The notes below the pieces were generated by a model that saw only the letters and a program-made list of their open reading frames with translations, made no database searches and was not told where the DNA came from. 64,000 nucleotides of DNA from Saccharibacillus kuerlensis DSM 22868 (GTDB taxonomy: Bacteria > Bacillota > Bacilli > Paenibacillales > Paenibacillaceae): contig NZ_KB899279.1 in the NCBI RefSeq assembly GCF_000378145.1, positions 1 to 64,000 on the forward strand, read 5' to 3'. A program made the position numbers and the translations under genes. Positions 43,558-53,050 of this stretch are shown piece after piece (the stretch's first letter is position 1; each line of letters begins with the position of its first letter).

Positions 43558-44490
43558 TTATTCTGCCGTTTTGACCGTTTCAGCTGCCTCTTCTGACTCG
43601 GGTTCCAAAGGTTTGCGGCCTTTCATTAGCCCTTCGGTCAGCTTGCGGCCCGTCGGGGTCTGAGCCAATCCGCCTTGTCCCGTCTCCCGGTGTCCGCTCG
43701 GCATAGCCGCGCCAACTTCGAGCATGACGCTGACCACTTCGTCGGAAGGAATAGCGCTGCGCACGCCGGCCAGGCCCATATCCGCCGCAGCCAACGCATT
43801 GACCGCGCCCAAGCCGTTGCGAACAATACACGGAATCTCGACAAGTCCGGCTACCGGGTCACAGATCAGGCCCAGTGTATTTTTAAGTGCCAGTCCAACG
43901 GCATGCATAGCCTGCTCGGCGCTGCCGCCGCGCAGCTCAACGAGCGCTCCGGCCGCCATACCGATTGCCGATCCCACTTCCGCCTGGCAGCCGCCTTCCG
44001 CGCCAGAGATAAACGAGTTATTGGCAATCACATAGCCGATCGCTCCTGCGGCGAACAGTCCGTTCACCATATGCTCATCGCTCCAGCCAAATCGTTCCTG
44101 GGAGCTGACGAAGACGCCGGGAATAATTCCGCACGACCCTGCCGTCGGTGTGGCGATAATGCGCCCCATCGAAGCATTCACTTCTGATACGGCCAGCGCA
44201 TAGGCCATGGCACGCGAAGAAGGATCCCCGGAAGACGGCGTACCGTTTTCAACCAGATCCAGCACTTTTACAGCGTCCCCTCCACTGAGGCCGCTGCGCG
44301 ATACCGTCTGCTCTGTAAGACCCCGACGCACCGCTTCTTTCATCTTCTCGTAATAGTCGGCCATCTGCGCCACAATCTCTTCGCGCGGCACGCCCGTCTC
44401 CGCAGCTTGATCTTCAATCATGACTTCAGCCAGTGTCTTGCTTTCTTCCAGGCTGATCGCAGCCAGTTCCTTCAATGTCCGGAATCTCAT
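43558..44490 (-). CDS. sdaAA: L-serine dehydratase, alpha subunit
   Basis: 310 residues. Iron-sulfur L-serine deaminase that makes pyruvate and ammonia from serine. The Fe-S Cys motifs are PTAGSCGIIPG and CDPVAGLVEIPCIVRNG, with a GGCQAEVGSA element between them. ATG overlaps the stop of the beta subunit gene by 4 bp. The C-terminal acidic tail is slightly longer than in B. subtilis. Confidence 0.95.
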   Translation of the reverse strand: MRFRTLKELAAISLEESKTLAEVMIEDQAAETGVPREEIVAQMADYYEKMKEAVRRGLTEQTVSRSGLSGGDAVKVLDLVENGTPSSGDPSSRAMAYALAVSEVNASMGRIIATPTAGSCGIIPGVFVSSQERFGWSDEHMVNGLFAAGAIGYVIANNSFISGAEGGCQAEVGSAIGMAAGALVELRGGSAEQAMHAVGLALKNTLGLICDPVAGLVEIPCIVRNGLGAVNALAAADMGLAGVRSAIPSDEVVSVMLEVGAAMPSGHRETGQGGLAQTPTGRKLTEGLMKGRKPLEPESEEAAETVKTAE

Positions 44491-45176
44491 TGGCTCTGCG
44501 CCTCCCTGCTGTTCAAGTTAATTACGATCACTTCGATTACATCGCTGATCCCACGAAGCCGCTGCAGCAGGTCCTGACCCGGAACGGAATCCAGCTCCAT
44601 AACGGTCATTGCTTCTGCACTGCGGCCTTTGCGATCGACGCCCATATAGCCGATATTGGTCTCGCTATCGCTCAAAATCGCGGTCAATGAAGCGATCACA
44701 CCCGGACGATCGTGGTGCAGCACGACGATCGTCGGGTACTCGCCGCTGCAGCGGACATCGAATCCGTTCATCTCGTGAATCATGATGTTTCCACCGCCGA
44801 TCGAGGCGCCAAGCACTTGGGCACTGCGGCCATCTGCCGCCGTGAGTTCCAGCTTCGCAGTGTTCGGGTGAGGGGCCATACCGACGCCTTTGACAAACAC
44901 AATCTCGATTTCGCGGCGCGCCGCTTCTTCAAGAGCCTCCGCTATACGGGCATCATCCGTGGCATAGCCGAGCAGCCCGCCCGCCAGTGCCAGATCCGTT
45001 CCGTGTCCCCAATACGTTTCGGCAAACGATCCGTACAGGGCAATTTTCGCACTAACCGGCTCTTCGCCAAGCAGCTGTCTGCCAATTAATCCAATACGAA
45101 CCGCTCCTGCCGTATGTGAGCTAGATGGACCGACCATGGAAGGTCCTATAATGGAAAACACATTTTTAAACCGCAT
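44487..45176 (-). CDS. sdaAB: L-serine dehydratase, beta subunit
   Basis: 229 residues from ATG 45176 (GAGGAG 9 nt upstream; the in-frame TTG two codons earlier is too near). Starts FKNVFSIIGPSMVGPSSSHTAGA, with the family SSHT motif. An ACT domain occupies the last 75 residues (VVLHHDRPGVIASLTAILSD) and gives allosteric serine control. Forms the alpha-beta enzyme with the next gene. Confidence 0.95.
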   Translation of the reverse strand: MRFKNVFSIIGPSMVGPSSSHTAGAVRIGLIGRQLLGEEPVSAKIALYGSFAETYWGHGTDLALAGGLLGYATDDARIAEALEEAARREIEIVFVKGVGMAPHPNTAKLELTAADGRSAQVLGASIGGGNIMIHEMNGFDVRCSGEYPTIVVLHHDRPGVIASLTAILSDSETNIGYMGVDRKGRSAEAMTVMELDSVPGQDLLQRLRGISDVIEVIVINLNSREAQSQ

Positions 45177-45582
45177 GTGCAAGCTCTCCTCGCTTCATCA
45201 GTAATCATTGCCGATAATCGACCGCGAAATTCAATCGTTTGTCTTTATCGTTCACACCTGCTTATTTTACACGCGAAAAGGCTTTGCGTCGACTTATTCG
45301 CATTACTTCGATACCGCAAAAAAGCTTTATCCCACCATAATCGATACGAATTTCCTGAATACATATTTGTTAGATTGATGTCAGATTTATTCCTATTCCC
45401 CTATATCAAAGACATGGAGAAAAATATACGGTCCGATAAAAAAGTAAAACAGCAAAAAAAAGGAGCCGCCTATGCGAATGTTTCGCACAGGTCGTGCTCC
45501 TCTTTCGTGTGGTAGAGACCCGCCCCCGGCTTGCGAACGAGCATTCCACCTTAACGCCGCGCAAACGGCAAGGCGTTCCGGA
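45177..45582. other. Intergenic region between ndoA and sdaAB
   Basis: 406 bp. It contains the ndoA terminator at 45452-45500 and, upstream of sdaAB, no recognisable promoter or riboswitch. No open frame with a good start is seen. Confidence 0.4.
45452..45500 (-). terminator. Terminator of the ndoAI-ndoA operon
   Basis: On the minus strand GGAGC...GCTCC with inner TGCGAA/TTCGCA stem, then TTTTTTTT. It lies 83 bp after ndoA. Confidence 0.85.
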
Positions 45583-45933
45583 TCAAAAATCGACCAAGCT
45601 CAAGCTGATCTGCAGGGATTCGTCTACCCTCTTCATCGTCTCTTCGCCAAGTCTTGTAATCCGGTCCGTCAAGCGCTGCTTATCGATCGTTCGAATCTGT
45701 TCAAGCAGGACGACGGAATCCCGATCGAATCCATGCGTTTTCGCATCGATTTCTACGTGGGTCGGCAGTTTCGCTTTCTGAATTTGGGCGGTAATCGCCG
45801 CGACGATGACCGTAGGGCTGAAGCGATTGCCGATATCGTTCTGAATAACCAATACCGGCCTTACTCCGCCCTGCTCGGACCCCACCACCGGCGATAGGTC
45901 CGCAAAAAATACGTCACCGCGTTTTACAAGCAA
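45583..45933 (-). CDS. ndoA: MazF/EndoA-type mRNA interferase toxin
   Basis: 116 residues, TTG start with GGGGTG 6 nt upstream. Almost the same as B. subtilis Ndo[32 protein letters not shown] and [15 protein letters not shown], with [14 protein letters not shown]. It cuts single-stranded RNA at specific U-rich sites. It is 3 bp after its antitoxin. The weak TTG start fits lower toxin than antitoxin production. Confidence 0.95.
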   Translation of the reverse strand: MLVKRGDVFFADLSPVVGSEQGGVRPVLVIQNDIGNRFSPTVIVAAITAQIQKAKLPTHVEIDAKTHGFDRDSVVLLEQIRTIDKQRLTDRITRLGEETMKRVDESLQISLSLVDF

Positions 45934-45936
45934 TAG

Positions 45937-46218
45937 TTACACCCCGCTTACTAAGCGAACCAGAGTGATGTCTGCATCTTCCTCCGCATGAAAAGCTTCA
46001 CAAGCCATCGACAAATTGATATGGGCCATTTCCATGTAACCCTGCTGCATCGACTCGCGGATATACCGCTTCTTCCGGTCGACCAGATACTGTCTCATTG
46101 CCAACCTGATCAATTCACTGCGATTGGAATTTTCCAAAGCTGCGATTCCATCCACTTCTTGCAGAAGATGATCGGGTAAGCTGATCATCACTCTCTTGGT
46201 GCTTTGCAAGTTCGCCAC
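45937..46218 (-). CDS. ndoAI: NdoAI/EndoAI ribbon-helix-helix antitoxin
   Basis: 93 residues, GTG start with GGGGTGG upstream. RHH domain STKRVMISLPDHLLQEVDG with SNRSELIRLAMRQYL, then a C-terminal extension that binds the toxin. The alr-ndoAI-ndoA order is that of Bacillus. Confidence 0.93.
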   Translation of the reverse strand: MANLQSTKRVMISLPDHLLQEVDGIAALENSNRSELIRLAMRQYLVDRKKRYIRESMQQGYMEMAHINLSMACEAFHAEEDADITLVRLVSGV

Positions 46219-46381
46219 CGTTCGTCCACCCCCATGAGCTTGTACCCGCCAACGTTTCCTGCCTTACGGATCGTCCATTTTTCGGGAACTGTTGAAAAGC
46301 GTATATACGATGCGTATATCACCTATGCTGCCACTCATTATAGCCTACAATCATTCATCCGTACAGCCCAATTCTTCACAT

Positions 46382-47590
46382 TTATTTAGAAAGAACTTGA
46401 AAAGCAGTCGGATTTTCATGCAGCAGGGGGTTTAATTCCGCAATTTTGACGCCTTGGCGCACGTAAATTCGCGGTACTCGATGGGCGAGCATGCACACCA
46501 CTTCATAATGGATTGTTCCCAGTTTGGCGGCAATTTCGTCTGCGGTAATACTCTCACCGGACTGGCTGCCGAGCAGAACAACCTCCTCGCCTTCTTGGAT
46601 ATCTTCCGCATCTGCGAAAGATTTGAGCGACACCATACATTGATCCATACAAATTGTTCCGGTCACCGGAGCCCGTTGACCCCGGATCAGTACTTCTGCC
46701 TTGCCGCCAAGCATTCGCGAGTAACCGTCGGCATAACCGATCGGCAGCGTCGCGATTCTTTCTCCGGCCTCTGCCGTGTAGAGCGAGCCATAGCTGATTC
46801 CCATAGCGTTCTGCAGCGTCTTGACGAACACTGCCTCCGTCTTGAGCGTCAGCACAGGTTTCAAGGCAACGGCAGTACGGCCCACTTCGCAGGAAGGATA
46901 AAGCCCATACAGCGAAATCCCAATTCGAACCATTTTCGGGGACAACCCCGGCGTGTCGATCGCGGCGGCACTATTGCCGGTATGTATCAACGGGATGTCG
47001 ATGCCTTCCTGCTCAAGCGCGTCCGTTAGGTTTCGGAACTCTTCATATTGGTTCATGGTATAGGTCTTGTCGGCTTCATCCGCTCTGGCAAAGTGCGTAA
47101 ACAGCCCTTCAACTTCGATTGTATCCACTTCCAGCGCCTTTTTGACAAAAGCATGTGCATCTGGTCCAACTATCTGTCCCAGACGTCCCATACCGCTATC
47201 CACTTTAATGTGAACTTTGAGCTGGGCATGAGACGGAGAACTTTCCAACTTACGCGCCGCTTCCAACACTTCATCGCTGAACAAAGCAACTGTAATGCCA
47301 AAGTCCCTTGCGACAGCCAGTCCTTCTGGAGGAGTATAACCCAGTACCAGAATAGGAATAGAGACTCCCGCATAACGAAGCTCCAGCGCCTCATCAAGGA
47401 AAGCGACGCTCAAATAATCGGCTCCCAGACGCTCCAGCTCACGGCTGACTTCCACGGCTCCATGTCCGTAGGCATTTGCTTTGACGCAGGCTAGAAGAAG
47501 GGTCGAAGAATGTAGATGCAAACGAAAAGCCTCGTAATTGGCGCGAAGCGCATCCAAATCTACGACGGCTTGAGTAGGACGATACTGCAT
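46382..47590 (-). CDS. alr: Alanine racemase
   Basis: 402 residues from ATG 47590; a TTG two codons earlier is a possible start with better RBS spacing (GAGGTGG). PLP Lys38 in LLACVKANAYGHG, the C-terminal catalytic Tyr in GISYGSLYTAEAGERIATLPIGYADGYSR. It interconverts L- and D-Ala for the cell wall. It precedes the ndoAI-ndoA pair by 163 bp, as in Bacillus. Confidence 0.94.
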   Translation of the reverse strand: MQYRPTQAVVDLDALRANYEAFRLHLHSSTLLLACVKANAYGHGAVEVSRELERLGADYLSVAFLDEALELRYAGVSIPILVLGYTPPEGLAVARDFGITVALFSDEVLEAARKLESSPSHAQLKVHIKVDSGMGRLGQIVGPDAHAFVKKALEVDTIEVEGLFTHFARADEADKTYTMNQYEEFRNLTDALEQEGIDIPLIHTGNSAAAIDTPGLSPKMVRIGISLYGLYPSCEVGRTAVALKPVLTLKTEAVFVKTLQNAMGISYGSLYTAEAGERIATLPIGYADGYSRMLGGKAEVLIRGQRAPVTGTICMDQCMVSLKSFADAEDIQEGEEVVLLGSQSGESITADEIAAKLGTIHYEVVCMLAHRVPRIYVRQGVKIAELNPLLHENPTAFQVLSK

Positions 47591-47910
47591 AGGCAAAACA
47601 GCCACCTCTAAATGTAAATTTATTAATTCCAGCGTAAACTCGGAAAGCGGGGCTGTCAATGCCGGCAGACCAGTCCACAGAGCTAAAGAATTGTACGCGA
47701 AAACAAGGCCAGAGGACAAAATCCACCTACAATCAAAACATTACCCGCGCAGGGTTTTTTAGAAGCGCTGCTTGGAGCACTTATCCCGAAATAAAGAAAC
47801 AAAGCAAAAAAAGCCGATCAAATCGGCAATCTTCGCAGGAAAAGCTTATTTCGGGAAAGGGAACCAGGCGAACGTTTCCCAAGTCGGCCCTTTACACATT
47901 GTTTTCAATC
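47591..47910. other. Intergenic region with nested hairpins
   Basis: 320 bp. An outer inverted repeat CCCGAAATAA (47785-47794) / TTATTTCGGG (47846-47855) encloses the gbsR terminator at 47804-47827. It must also hold the alr promoter. No gene seen. Confidence 0.5.
47804..47827 (-). terminator. Terminator of gbsR
   Basis: GCCGAT, TTG, ATCGGC followed by TTTTTTT on the minus strand. It lies 84 bp after the gbsR stop and inside a wider inverted repeat. Confidence 0.8.
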
Positions 47911-48471
47911 TTATGATTCTCTGGGAACCAATTTGTACAATTCCCCATCTTCCATCGCATCGATCACCCGGTCAAGCCATCTATAGTAGCTTTCCGCCTG
48001 GCGGATTTTATCACGGTCTTTCGTTAATATTTCAACAACAAATTCACTGGCATCCGGCTGCTCAAGCAGACGGTCAATCTCTTTTAATGCTCTGCGCAGA
48101 ACCTGAAGGTTGCTCTCCACAGCTCTTCTCCATTGTGTAGCAAAATAATCGGTAAAAGTCTGATACCAGTCGTATTCAACTTCATACAGATCTTTACGCG
48201 ACCCTTTTTCCCAAACTTTGTTCACCATATTCAAATCGAGCAGTGTACGTACGCCTGTACTCATACTCGTCTTACTCATCTGCATCTCGCGTCCCATTTC
48301 ATCAAGCGTCATCGGCTTATCCGCGAAAAAGAGCAGTCCATACAGGTGTCCAGTCGACAGTGTAATCCCGTACAGTTCCATATTTCGGCCTACAACCTCG
48401 ATTACACGTTTGCGTATGCGCTGAACAGCTTGGTGTTCTTCTTCACTCCACTGGTTTTGGTCCAAGCCCAT
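47911..48471 (-). CDS. gbsR: GbsR/MarR-type osmolyte-responsive repressor
   Basis: 186 residues from ATG 48471, where AAGGAGG sits 8 nt upstream; the longer frame is not needed. Winged helix: GITLSTGHLYGLLFF, TLDEMGREMQMSKTSMSTGVRTL, NKVWEKGSRKDLYE. GbsR-type proteins repress betaine uptake or synthesis genes and respond to choline. It is divergent from opuA with the inverted-repeat operator between, so it is the likely regulator of that operon. Confidence 0.9.
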   Translation of the reverse strand: MGLDQNQWSEEEHQAVQRIRKRVIEVVGRNMELYGITLSTGHLYGLLFFADKPMTLDEMGREMQMSKTSMSTGVRTLLDLNMVNKVWEKGSRKDLYEVEYDWYQTFTDYFATQWRRAVESNLQVLRRALKEIDRLLEQPDASEFVVEILTKDRDKIRQAESYYRWLDRVIDAMEDGELYKLVPRES

Positions 48472-48633
48472 GCCTGAAACCTCCTTATATCTTCCCCGCG
48501 CGCACCGCCCTTTTGTGCCATGGACGCGATTTATCATATTCATTCTAGGAGAACGCTTATGAATTGTAAAGTGCTCAGAAAGCGAGGATACAGGAGTAAT
48601 TTCGAGCATTTTCGACTATTGTTCTGTACAGTT

Positions 48634-48679
48634 TTTTCTGTACAAACTTAACGTACGGATTTTAAGTTTGTACAGAAAA
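48634..48679. promoter_or_regulatory. 18-bp-arm inverted repeat, probable GbsR operator
   Basis: TTTTCTGTACAAACTTAA (48634-48651), 10-nt spacer, TTAAGTTTGTACAGAAAA (48662-48679): every base of the arms pairs. A third TTCTGTACAG half-site lies just upstream at about 48622-48631. The right arm covers the -35 of the opuA promoter. Confidence 0.8.
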
Positions 48680-48696
48680 GATTAGTCTGTTACAAT
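48668..48696 (+). promoter_or_regulatory. opuA promoter
   Basis: TTGTAC (48668-48673), 17 bp, TACAAT (48691-48696). The -35 is inside the right arm of the operator, so binding would block polymerase. Confidence 0.75.
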
Positions 48697-48836
48697 TTAG
48701 GACGTTGGCATCAAGCAGCTCGCTTGGTTACGGGATCTAAATTAGATAAAACTGACGAGCTCCGGAAATACGCTTAGTGCGGAATACTCTCCATATTTCT
48801 CGAAAACATTTTTAAACCAAAAAAGAGGTGAACGAA

Positions 48837-50057
48837 ATGCCGATACTCAGTATCCGCAACGTGAGCAAATTGTTCGGACCCAATGCGGCGCAGGGAGTTA
48901 AACTTCTGAACCAGGGCTATAACAAAGAACGGCTTGCCAAAGAAAAACAAATCACTGTCGGGGTTAACCAGGTGAACATGGATATCGAGCAGGGGGAAAT
49001 CTTCGTTATTATGGGCTTGTCGGGCAGCGGCAAGTCGACGCTCGTTCGCATGTTCAACCGGTTGATCGATCCGAGCGCAGGACAAATCCTTGTACATGAC
49101 AAGGATATTATGAAGATGAACGCCGAACAGCTGCGTGACGTGCGCCGCAAAACGATCAGCATGGTATTTCAGAAGTTTGCGTTGTTCCCGCATCGCAGTG
49201 TACTCGATAACGTCGAATACGGTCTTGAGATTCAGAAGATAGATAAGTCGAAGCGACGCGCAAAAGCCATGCAATCGTTGGAATTGGTCGGACTCAAAGG
49301 CTGGGAAGACAAAATGCCAGACGAACTGAGCGGCGGCATGCAGCAGCGTGTCGGTCTTGCCCGGGCATTGGCTAACGATCCGGAAGTACTGCTGATGGAT
49401 GAAGCGTTCAGTGCGCTCGATCCTCTGATTCGCCGCGATATGCAGGACGAACTGCTTGATCTGCAGGAGAAAATGAAGAAAACGATCATCTTTATCACAC
49501 ACGATCTGGACGAAGCGCTTCGCATCGGCGACCGAATCGCACTGATGCGCGACGGTGAAGTCGTACAGATCGGTACGCCGGAAGAGATCTTGATTCATCC
49601 AGCCAACCGCTACGTGCAGCGCTTCGTTGAAGACGTTGATCTGTCGAAAGTACTTACGGCTTTACATGTTATGCGTCGTCCAGAAACGATTACACCGGAC
49701 CGTGGACCACGTGTTGCCTTGGAACTAATGCGTGAACGCGGCGTCTCGAACTTGTTCGTGATCGACCGTGGGAAACGCCTGCTCGGTGCTATCACTGCCG
49801 AAGACGCTTCCCGCGCAGTAAAAGAAAAGCTTTCTATTGAAGACATTATGATTTCAGAATGTCCAACATGTCCCCCAGATCGCGTAATTGGAGAGATGTT
49901 CGAGCTGAGCAGTACATCGCCGCTGCCGATTTCGGTCGTGGATGAAGAAAACCGCCTGCTGGGCGTCGTGGTCAGAGGCAGCCTGCTGGGCGCCATGGCT
50001 GGAGAAGTGGAGAACGAAGGAGTGAACGGCAATGCAGCACCAACTATTGTCGGCTGA
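48837..50057 (+). CDS. opuAA: Glycine betaine ABC transporter ATPase (OpuAA)
   Basis: 406 residues from ATG 48837 after GAGGTG. Walker A GLSGSGKST (60-68), signature LSGGMQQR, Walker B VLLMDEAFSALD, and two C-terminal CBS domains (about 285-400) that sense ionic strength in OpuA. It couples ATP hydrolysis to osmoprotectant import. It overlaps the permease gene by 26 bp. Confidence 0.95.
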   Translation: MPILSIRNVSKLFGPNAAQGVKLLNQGYNKERLAKEKQITVGVNQVNMDIEQGEIFVIMGLSGSGKSTLVRMFNRLIDPSAGQILVHDKDIMKMNAEQLRDVRRKTISMVFQKFALFPHRSVLDNVEYGLEIQKIDKSKRRAKAMQSLELVGLKGWEDKMPDELSGGMQQRVGLARALANDPEVLLMDEAFSALDPLIRRDMQDELLDLQEKMKKTIIFITHDLDEALRIGDRIALMRDGEVVQIGTPEEILIHPANRYVQRFVEDVDLSKVLTALHVMRRPETITPDRGPRVALELMRERGVSNLFVIDRGKRLLGAITAEDASRAVKEKLSIEDIMISECPTCPPDRVIGEMFELSSTSPLPISVVDEENRLLGVVVRGSLLGAMAGEVENEGVNGNAAPTIVG

Positions 50058-50901
50058 TATGCCGAAACTTCCGATCGCAAGCTGGGTCGATACGGCCGTT
50101 GATTGGATGAGTACGAATCTGGAAGGACTCTTTGACGGTATTGCCTTCACGATCGAAAAAGTTGTCACCTTTTTCACCGACGTCTTTACTTCCCCGCATC
50201 CCATCTTGTTCATTATTATTCTTGCCATCATTGCCTACTTTGCTGGCAAGTGGAAACTATCCTTATTCTCGGCGCTAGGTTTCCTACTAATCTGGAACCT
50301 GGGCTACTGGGAAGCAACAATGAGCACATTGGCACTCGTCCTGACTTCAGGACTGGTCTCAATCGTTATCGGGATTCCGATCGGCATCCTGTGCGCGAAA
50401 AGCCGCGGCGCTTCGAACGTTATTACCCCTCTGCTGGACTTTATGCAGACCATGCCGGCGTTCGTATATCTGCTTCCTGCCGTTACATTCTTTAGCCTTG
50501 GCGTCGTCCCGGGTGTTATCGCGTCTATTATATTCGCTATCCCGCCTACCATTCGCCTAACTAACTTGGGCATTCAACAGGTATCGAGCGAGCTGGTAGA
50601 AGCGGCAGATGCATTCGGTTCAACCGGCGCCCAGAAACTGTTCAAGGTTCAGCTTCCGCTGGCCATGCCGACGATCTTAGCCGGCATTAACCAAACGATC
50701 ATGCTGTCGCTGTCGATGGTAGTCATCGCCTCGATGATCGGTGCACAGGGTATCGGTGTCGAAGTCTATCGGGCTGTTACGCAGCTGCGTATCGGCCAAG
50801 GTTTCGAAGCCGGCCTCGCCGTCGTCGTACTGGCTATTGTCCTCGACCGCTTATCGCAAAATATATTCAAACCTGCACAAAAAAGGAGAAATGCGAAATG
50901 A
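50032..50901 (+). CDS. opuAB: Glycine betaine ABC transporter permease (OpuAB)
   Basis: 289 residues, about eight helices. The permease EAA loop is EAADAFGSTGAQKLFKVQLPLAMPTI. It forms the membrane channel with OpuAA; the lipoprotein gene overlaps it by 4 bp. Confidence 0.94.
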   Translation: MQHQLLSADMPKLPIASWVDTAVDWMSTNLEGLFDGIAFTIEKVVTFFTDVFTSPHPILFIIILAIIAYFAGKWKLSLFSALGFLLIWNLGYWEATMSTLALVLTSGLVSIVIGIPIGILCAKSRGASNVITPLLDFMQTMPAFVYLLPAVTFFSLGVVPGVIASIIFAIPPTIRLTNLGIQQVSSELVEAADAFGSTGAQKLFKVQLPLAMPTILAGINQTIMLSLSMVVIASMIGAQGIGVEVYRAVTQLRIGQGFEAGLAVVVLAIVLDRLSQNIFKPAQKRRNAK

Positions 50902-51848
50902 AAAAGTTCAACTTTGGCACGAAGAAATGGTTCGGAATGACAAGTCTGGCGGCTGTATTGGTACTGGGGGCCTGCTCCTCGGGTGGTGGCTCAACAACTA
51001 CAGGTACAGATGCTGCAAATAACAGCGATAGTACAAGCACACAGGCTTCGATCGGCGCTCAAGTCGACCACAAGATTATCGGTATCGATCCGGGTGCAGG
51101 TATTATGACGGCTACACAAAAGGCGATCGACGACTACGGTTTGAGCGATTGGAACCTGATTGAAGGATCTGGAGCGGCTATGACGGCCACGCTCGATAAA
51201 GCAATCAAAAAAGAAGAGCCGATCATCATTACAGGCTGGACTCCGCACTGGATGTTCGCCAAATATGATCTGAAATACCTGGAAGATCCGAAGAAATCTT
51301 ATGGCGATGCTGAAGAAATTCACACCATTGCACGCCTTGGACTTCAAGAAGACCATCCGGAAGCTTACCAATTCCTGACCAACTTCGAGTGGACGGAAGA
51401 GGAAATGGGCGAAATGATGATCGCAATCCAGGACGGCACATCGGCGGAACAAGCTGCTGCCGACTTCGTTGAAGCTCACCCTGAGCGTGTAGCAGAATGG
51501 ACAAACGGCATTACACCAGTAGATGGAGAAACCATCACGCTGGCTTTCGTTGCTTGGGATTCCGAGATTGCCAGCACTAACCTCGTGAAGTACATCATGC
51601 AGGAAGAACTGGGCTTTACCGTTAAAGATCTGCAGGTCGATGCTGGTCCAATGTGGCTGGGCGTAGCTCAGGGCGATGCTGACGCAAGTCTTGCCGCCTG
51701 GCTGCCGCTGACTCACGCTGACTACTGGAACCAGTATCAGGACAAGATCGAAGATCTGGGCGCTAACATGAAAGGCGTGAAAACAGGTCTAGTCGTACCG
51801 GCTTATGTCGATGCGAACTCGATTGAAGATTTAGTAGATTCCAAGTAA
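50898..51848 (+). CDS. opuAC: Glycine betaine-binding lipoprotein (OpuAC)
   Basis: 316 residues. Signal peptide with lipobox LGAC (Cys26), Ser/Gly/Thr-rich linker, then an OpuAC-type binding domain in which Trp residues in GWTPHWMFAKYD, FVAWDSE and GPMWLGVAQGD are likely the aromatic cage for betaine. Strong terminator follows. Confidence 0.94.
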   Translation: MKKFNFGTKKWFGMTSLAAVLVLGACSSGGGSTTTGTDAANNSDSTSTQASIGAQVDHKIIGIDPGAGIMTATQKAIDDYGLSDWNLIEGSGAAMTATLDKAIKKEEPIIITGWTPHWMFAKYDLKYLEDPKKSYGDAEEIHTIARLGLQEDHPEAYQFLTNFEWTEEEMGEMMIAIQDGTSAEQAAADFVEAHPERVAEWTNGITPVDGETITLAFVAWDSEIASTNLVKYIMQEELGFTVKDLQVDAGPMWLGVAQGDADASLAAWLPLTHADYWNQYQDKIEDLGANMKGVKTGLVVPAYVDANSIEDLVDSK

Positions 51849-51865
51849 GCACGGCTAAACCTTTG

Positions 51866-51895
51866 AAGCGATCCCTTTCTGGGATCGCTTTTTTC
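51866..51895 (+). terminator. Terminator of the opuA operon
   Basis: AAGCGATCCC, TTTCT, GGGATCGCTT followed by TTTTT, 18 bp after the opuAC stop. Confidence 0.9.
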
Positions 51896-51923
51896 TATTC
51901 GGCCTCTTCTTGGCAGCAAAAAC

Positions 51924-51953
51924 AAAAAACGCGATTCCTTGTGGAATCGCGTT
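51924..51953 (-). terminator. Terminator of yhaM
   Basis: On the minus strand AACGCGATTCC, ACAA, GGAATCGCGTT and TTTTTG. It is back to back with the opuA terminator and ends 20 bp after yhaM. Confidence 0.85.
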
Positions 51954-51972
51954 CTGGTTGTTGAACTGCTGT

Positions 51973-52938
51973 TTAATTCTGGTCCTTGGGGCCCCGATAC
52001 AGCGCTTTGCCTTCCAGCACGCGCAGCGGTACTGTCCATTCTTCATTGTCCGGCATCATATCGAGCGCATCTTCGGCAGCCTGAAGTTTGGCATCGAGCT
52101 GATCGATATAATGCAGCGCAATGGCTTCGGCCGTTTGCGGCTGAACAGGGCTTCCCCATTCGCCTTTGTTGTGATGGGCCAGAATCATATGCTGCATCAG
52201 AATGACTTTTTCCGATGTAGGGTCCATCTCCAGCTTGATCGCCGCTTCCGTTACCCAAGTCGAAGCCATTGCCAGATGACCCATCAGTTTGCCGGTAAAG
52301 CTGTACTCCGAAACCACACCCAGCTCCGCCGTCATCTCCTCCGTTTTGGCAATATCATGCAGGATAATCCCCGCCAGCAGCATGTCCCGGTTCAGGAACG
52401 GACGCTGCTTGCAGATGAATTCGGCCAATTCCAGCATACGTACCGTATGGTAAGCAAGCCCGGCATAAAAGGCATGGTGCATCCCTTTGGCAGCCGGGTA
52501 ATGCATCAGCTTGTCGCCGACCTTCTCGATGCAGTAATCGACGATACGGCGAAGATCCGTATCCGAGATGCCTGCGGCGGTCGTCTTGATCGTGTACACA
52601 AGATCATTCGGCGGCACCGGCGCAGAACGGATAAAGTCGGTTAATGTGTACCCGTCTTCCGGATCTGCTGCACGCAGCTTGACCACTTTGAACTGCGGCT
52701 TTTCTCTGTATTTTTGCACAACACCGCGAACTTTCACCAGCATCGGCGCAAAAAATGTTTCCTTATCCGCAGTGCTGACATCCCAAAACTTCGCGGGTAT
52801 CTCACCGCTCGCGTCAGCCAGTACCAGATCGAAATAATCTTTTGGCGGCGTAGCGTTCGTTTGTTTCAAATCGGCAGACTTCAGCAGGTAAAATCCTACA
52901 ATGTCGTCGCCTTCAACAAATTCTTTGATCGTTTTCAT
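51973..52938 (-). CDS. yhaM: 3'-5' exoribonuclease YhaM
   Basis: 321 residues. An N-terminal OB fold (about 15-100) is followed by an HD domain: MHHAFYAGLAYHTVRMLELAEFIC, LLAGIILHDIAKTEE, MQHMILAHHNKGEWG. It degrades RNA and single-stranded DNA from the 3' end. Confidence 0.93.
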   Translation of the reverse strand: MKTIKEFVEGDDIVGFYLLKSADLKQTNATPPKDYFDLVLADASGEIPAKFWDVSTADKETFFAPMLVKVRGVVQKYREKPQFKVVKLRAADPEDGYTLTDFIRSAPVPPNDLVYTIKTTAAGISDTDLRRIVDYCIEKVGDKLMHYPAAKGMHHAFYAGLAYHTVRMLELAEFICKQRPFLNRDMLLAGIILHDIAKTEEMTAELGVVSEYSFTGKLMGHLAMASTWVTEAAIKLEMDPTSEKVILMQHMILAHHNKGEWGSPVQPQTAEAIALHYIDQLDAKLQAAEDALDMMPDNEEWTVPLRVLEGKALYRGPKDQN

Positions 52939-53050
52939 TTGATTCCTCCGGTTGTGTTAAGTCGTGGATCGAAGCCCTATCGGACCGAATCGCTTTCTTC
53001 TATTATATAGATTACTCGTACAGGAATGAAACCTTTTGCTTATCCGTTAA

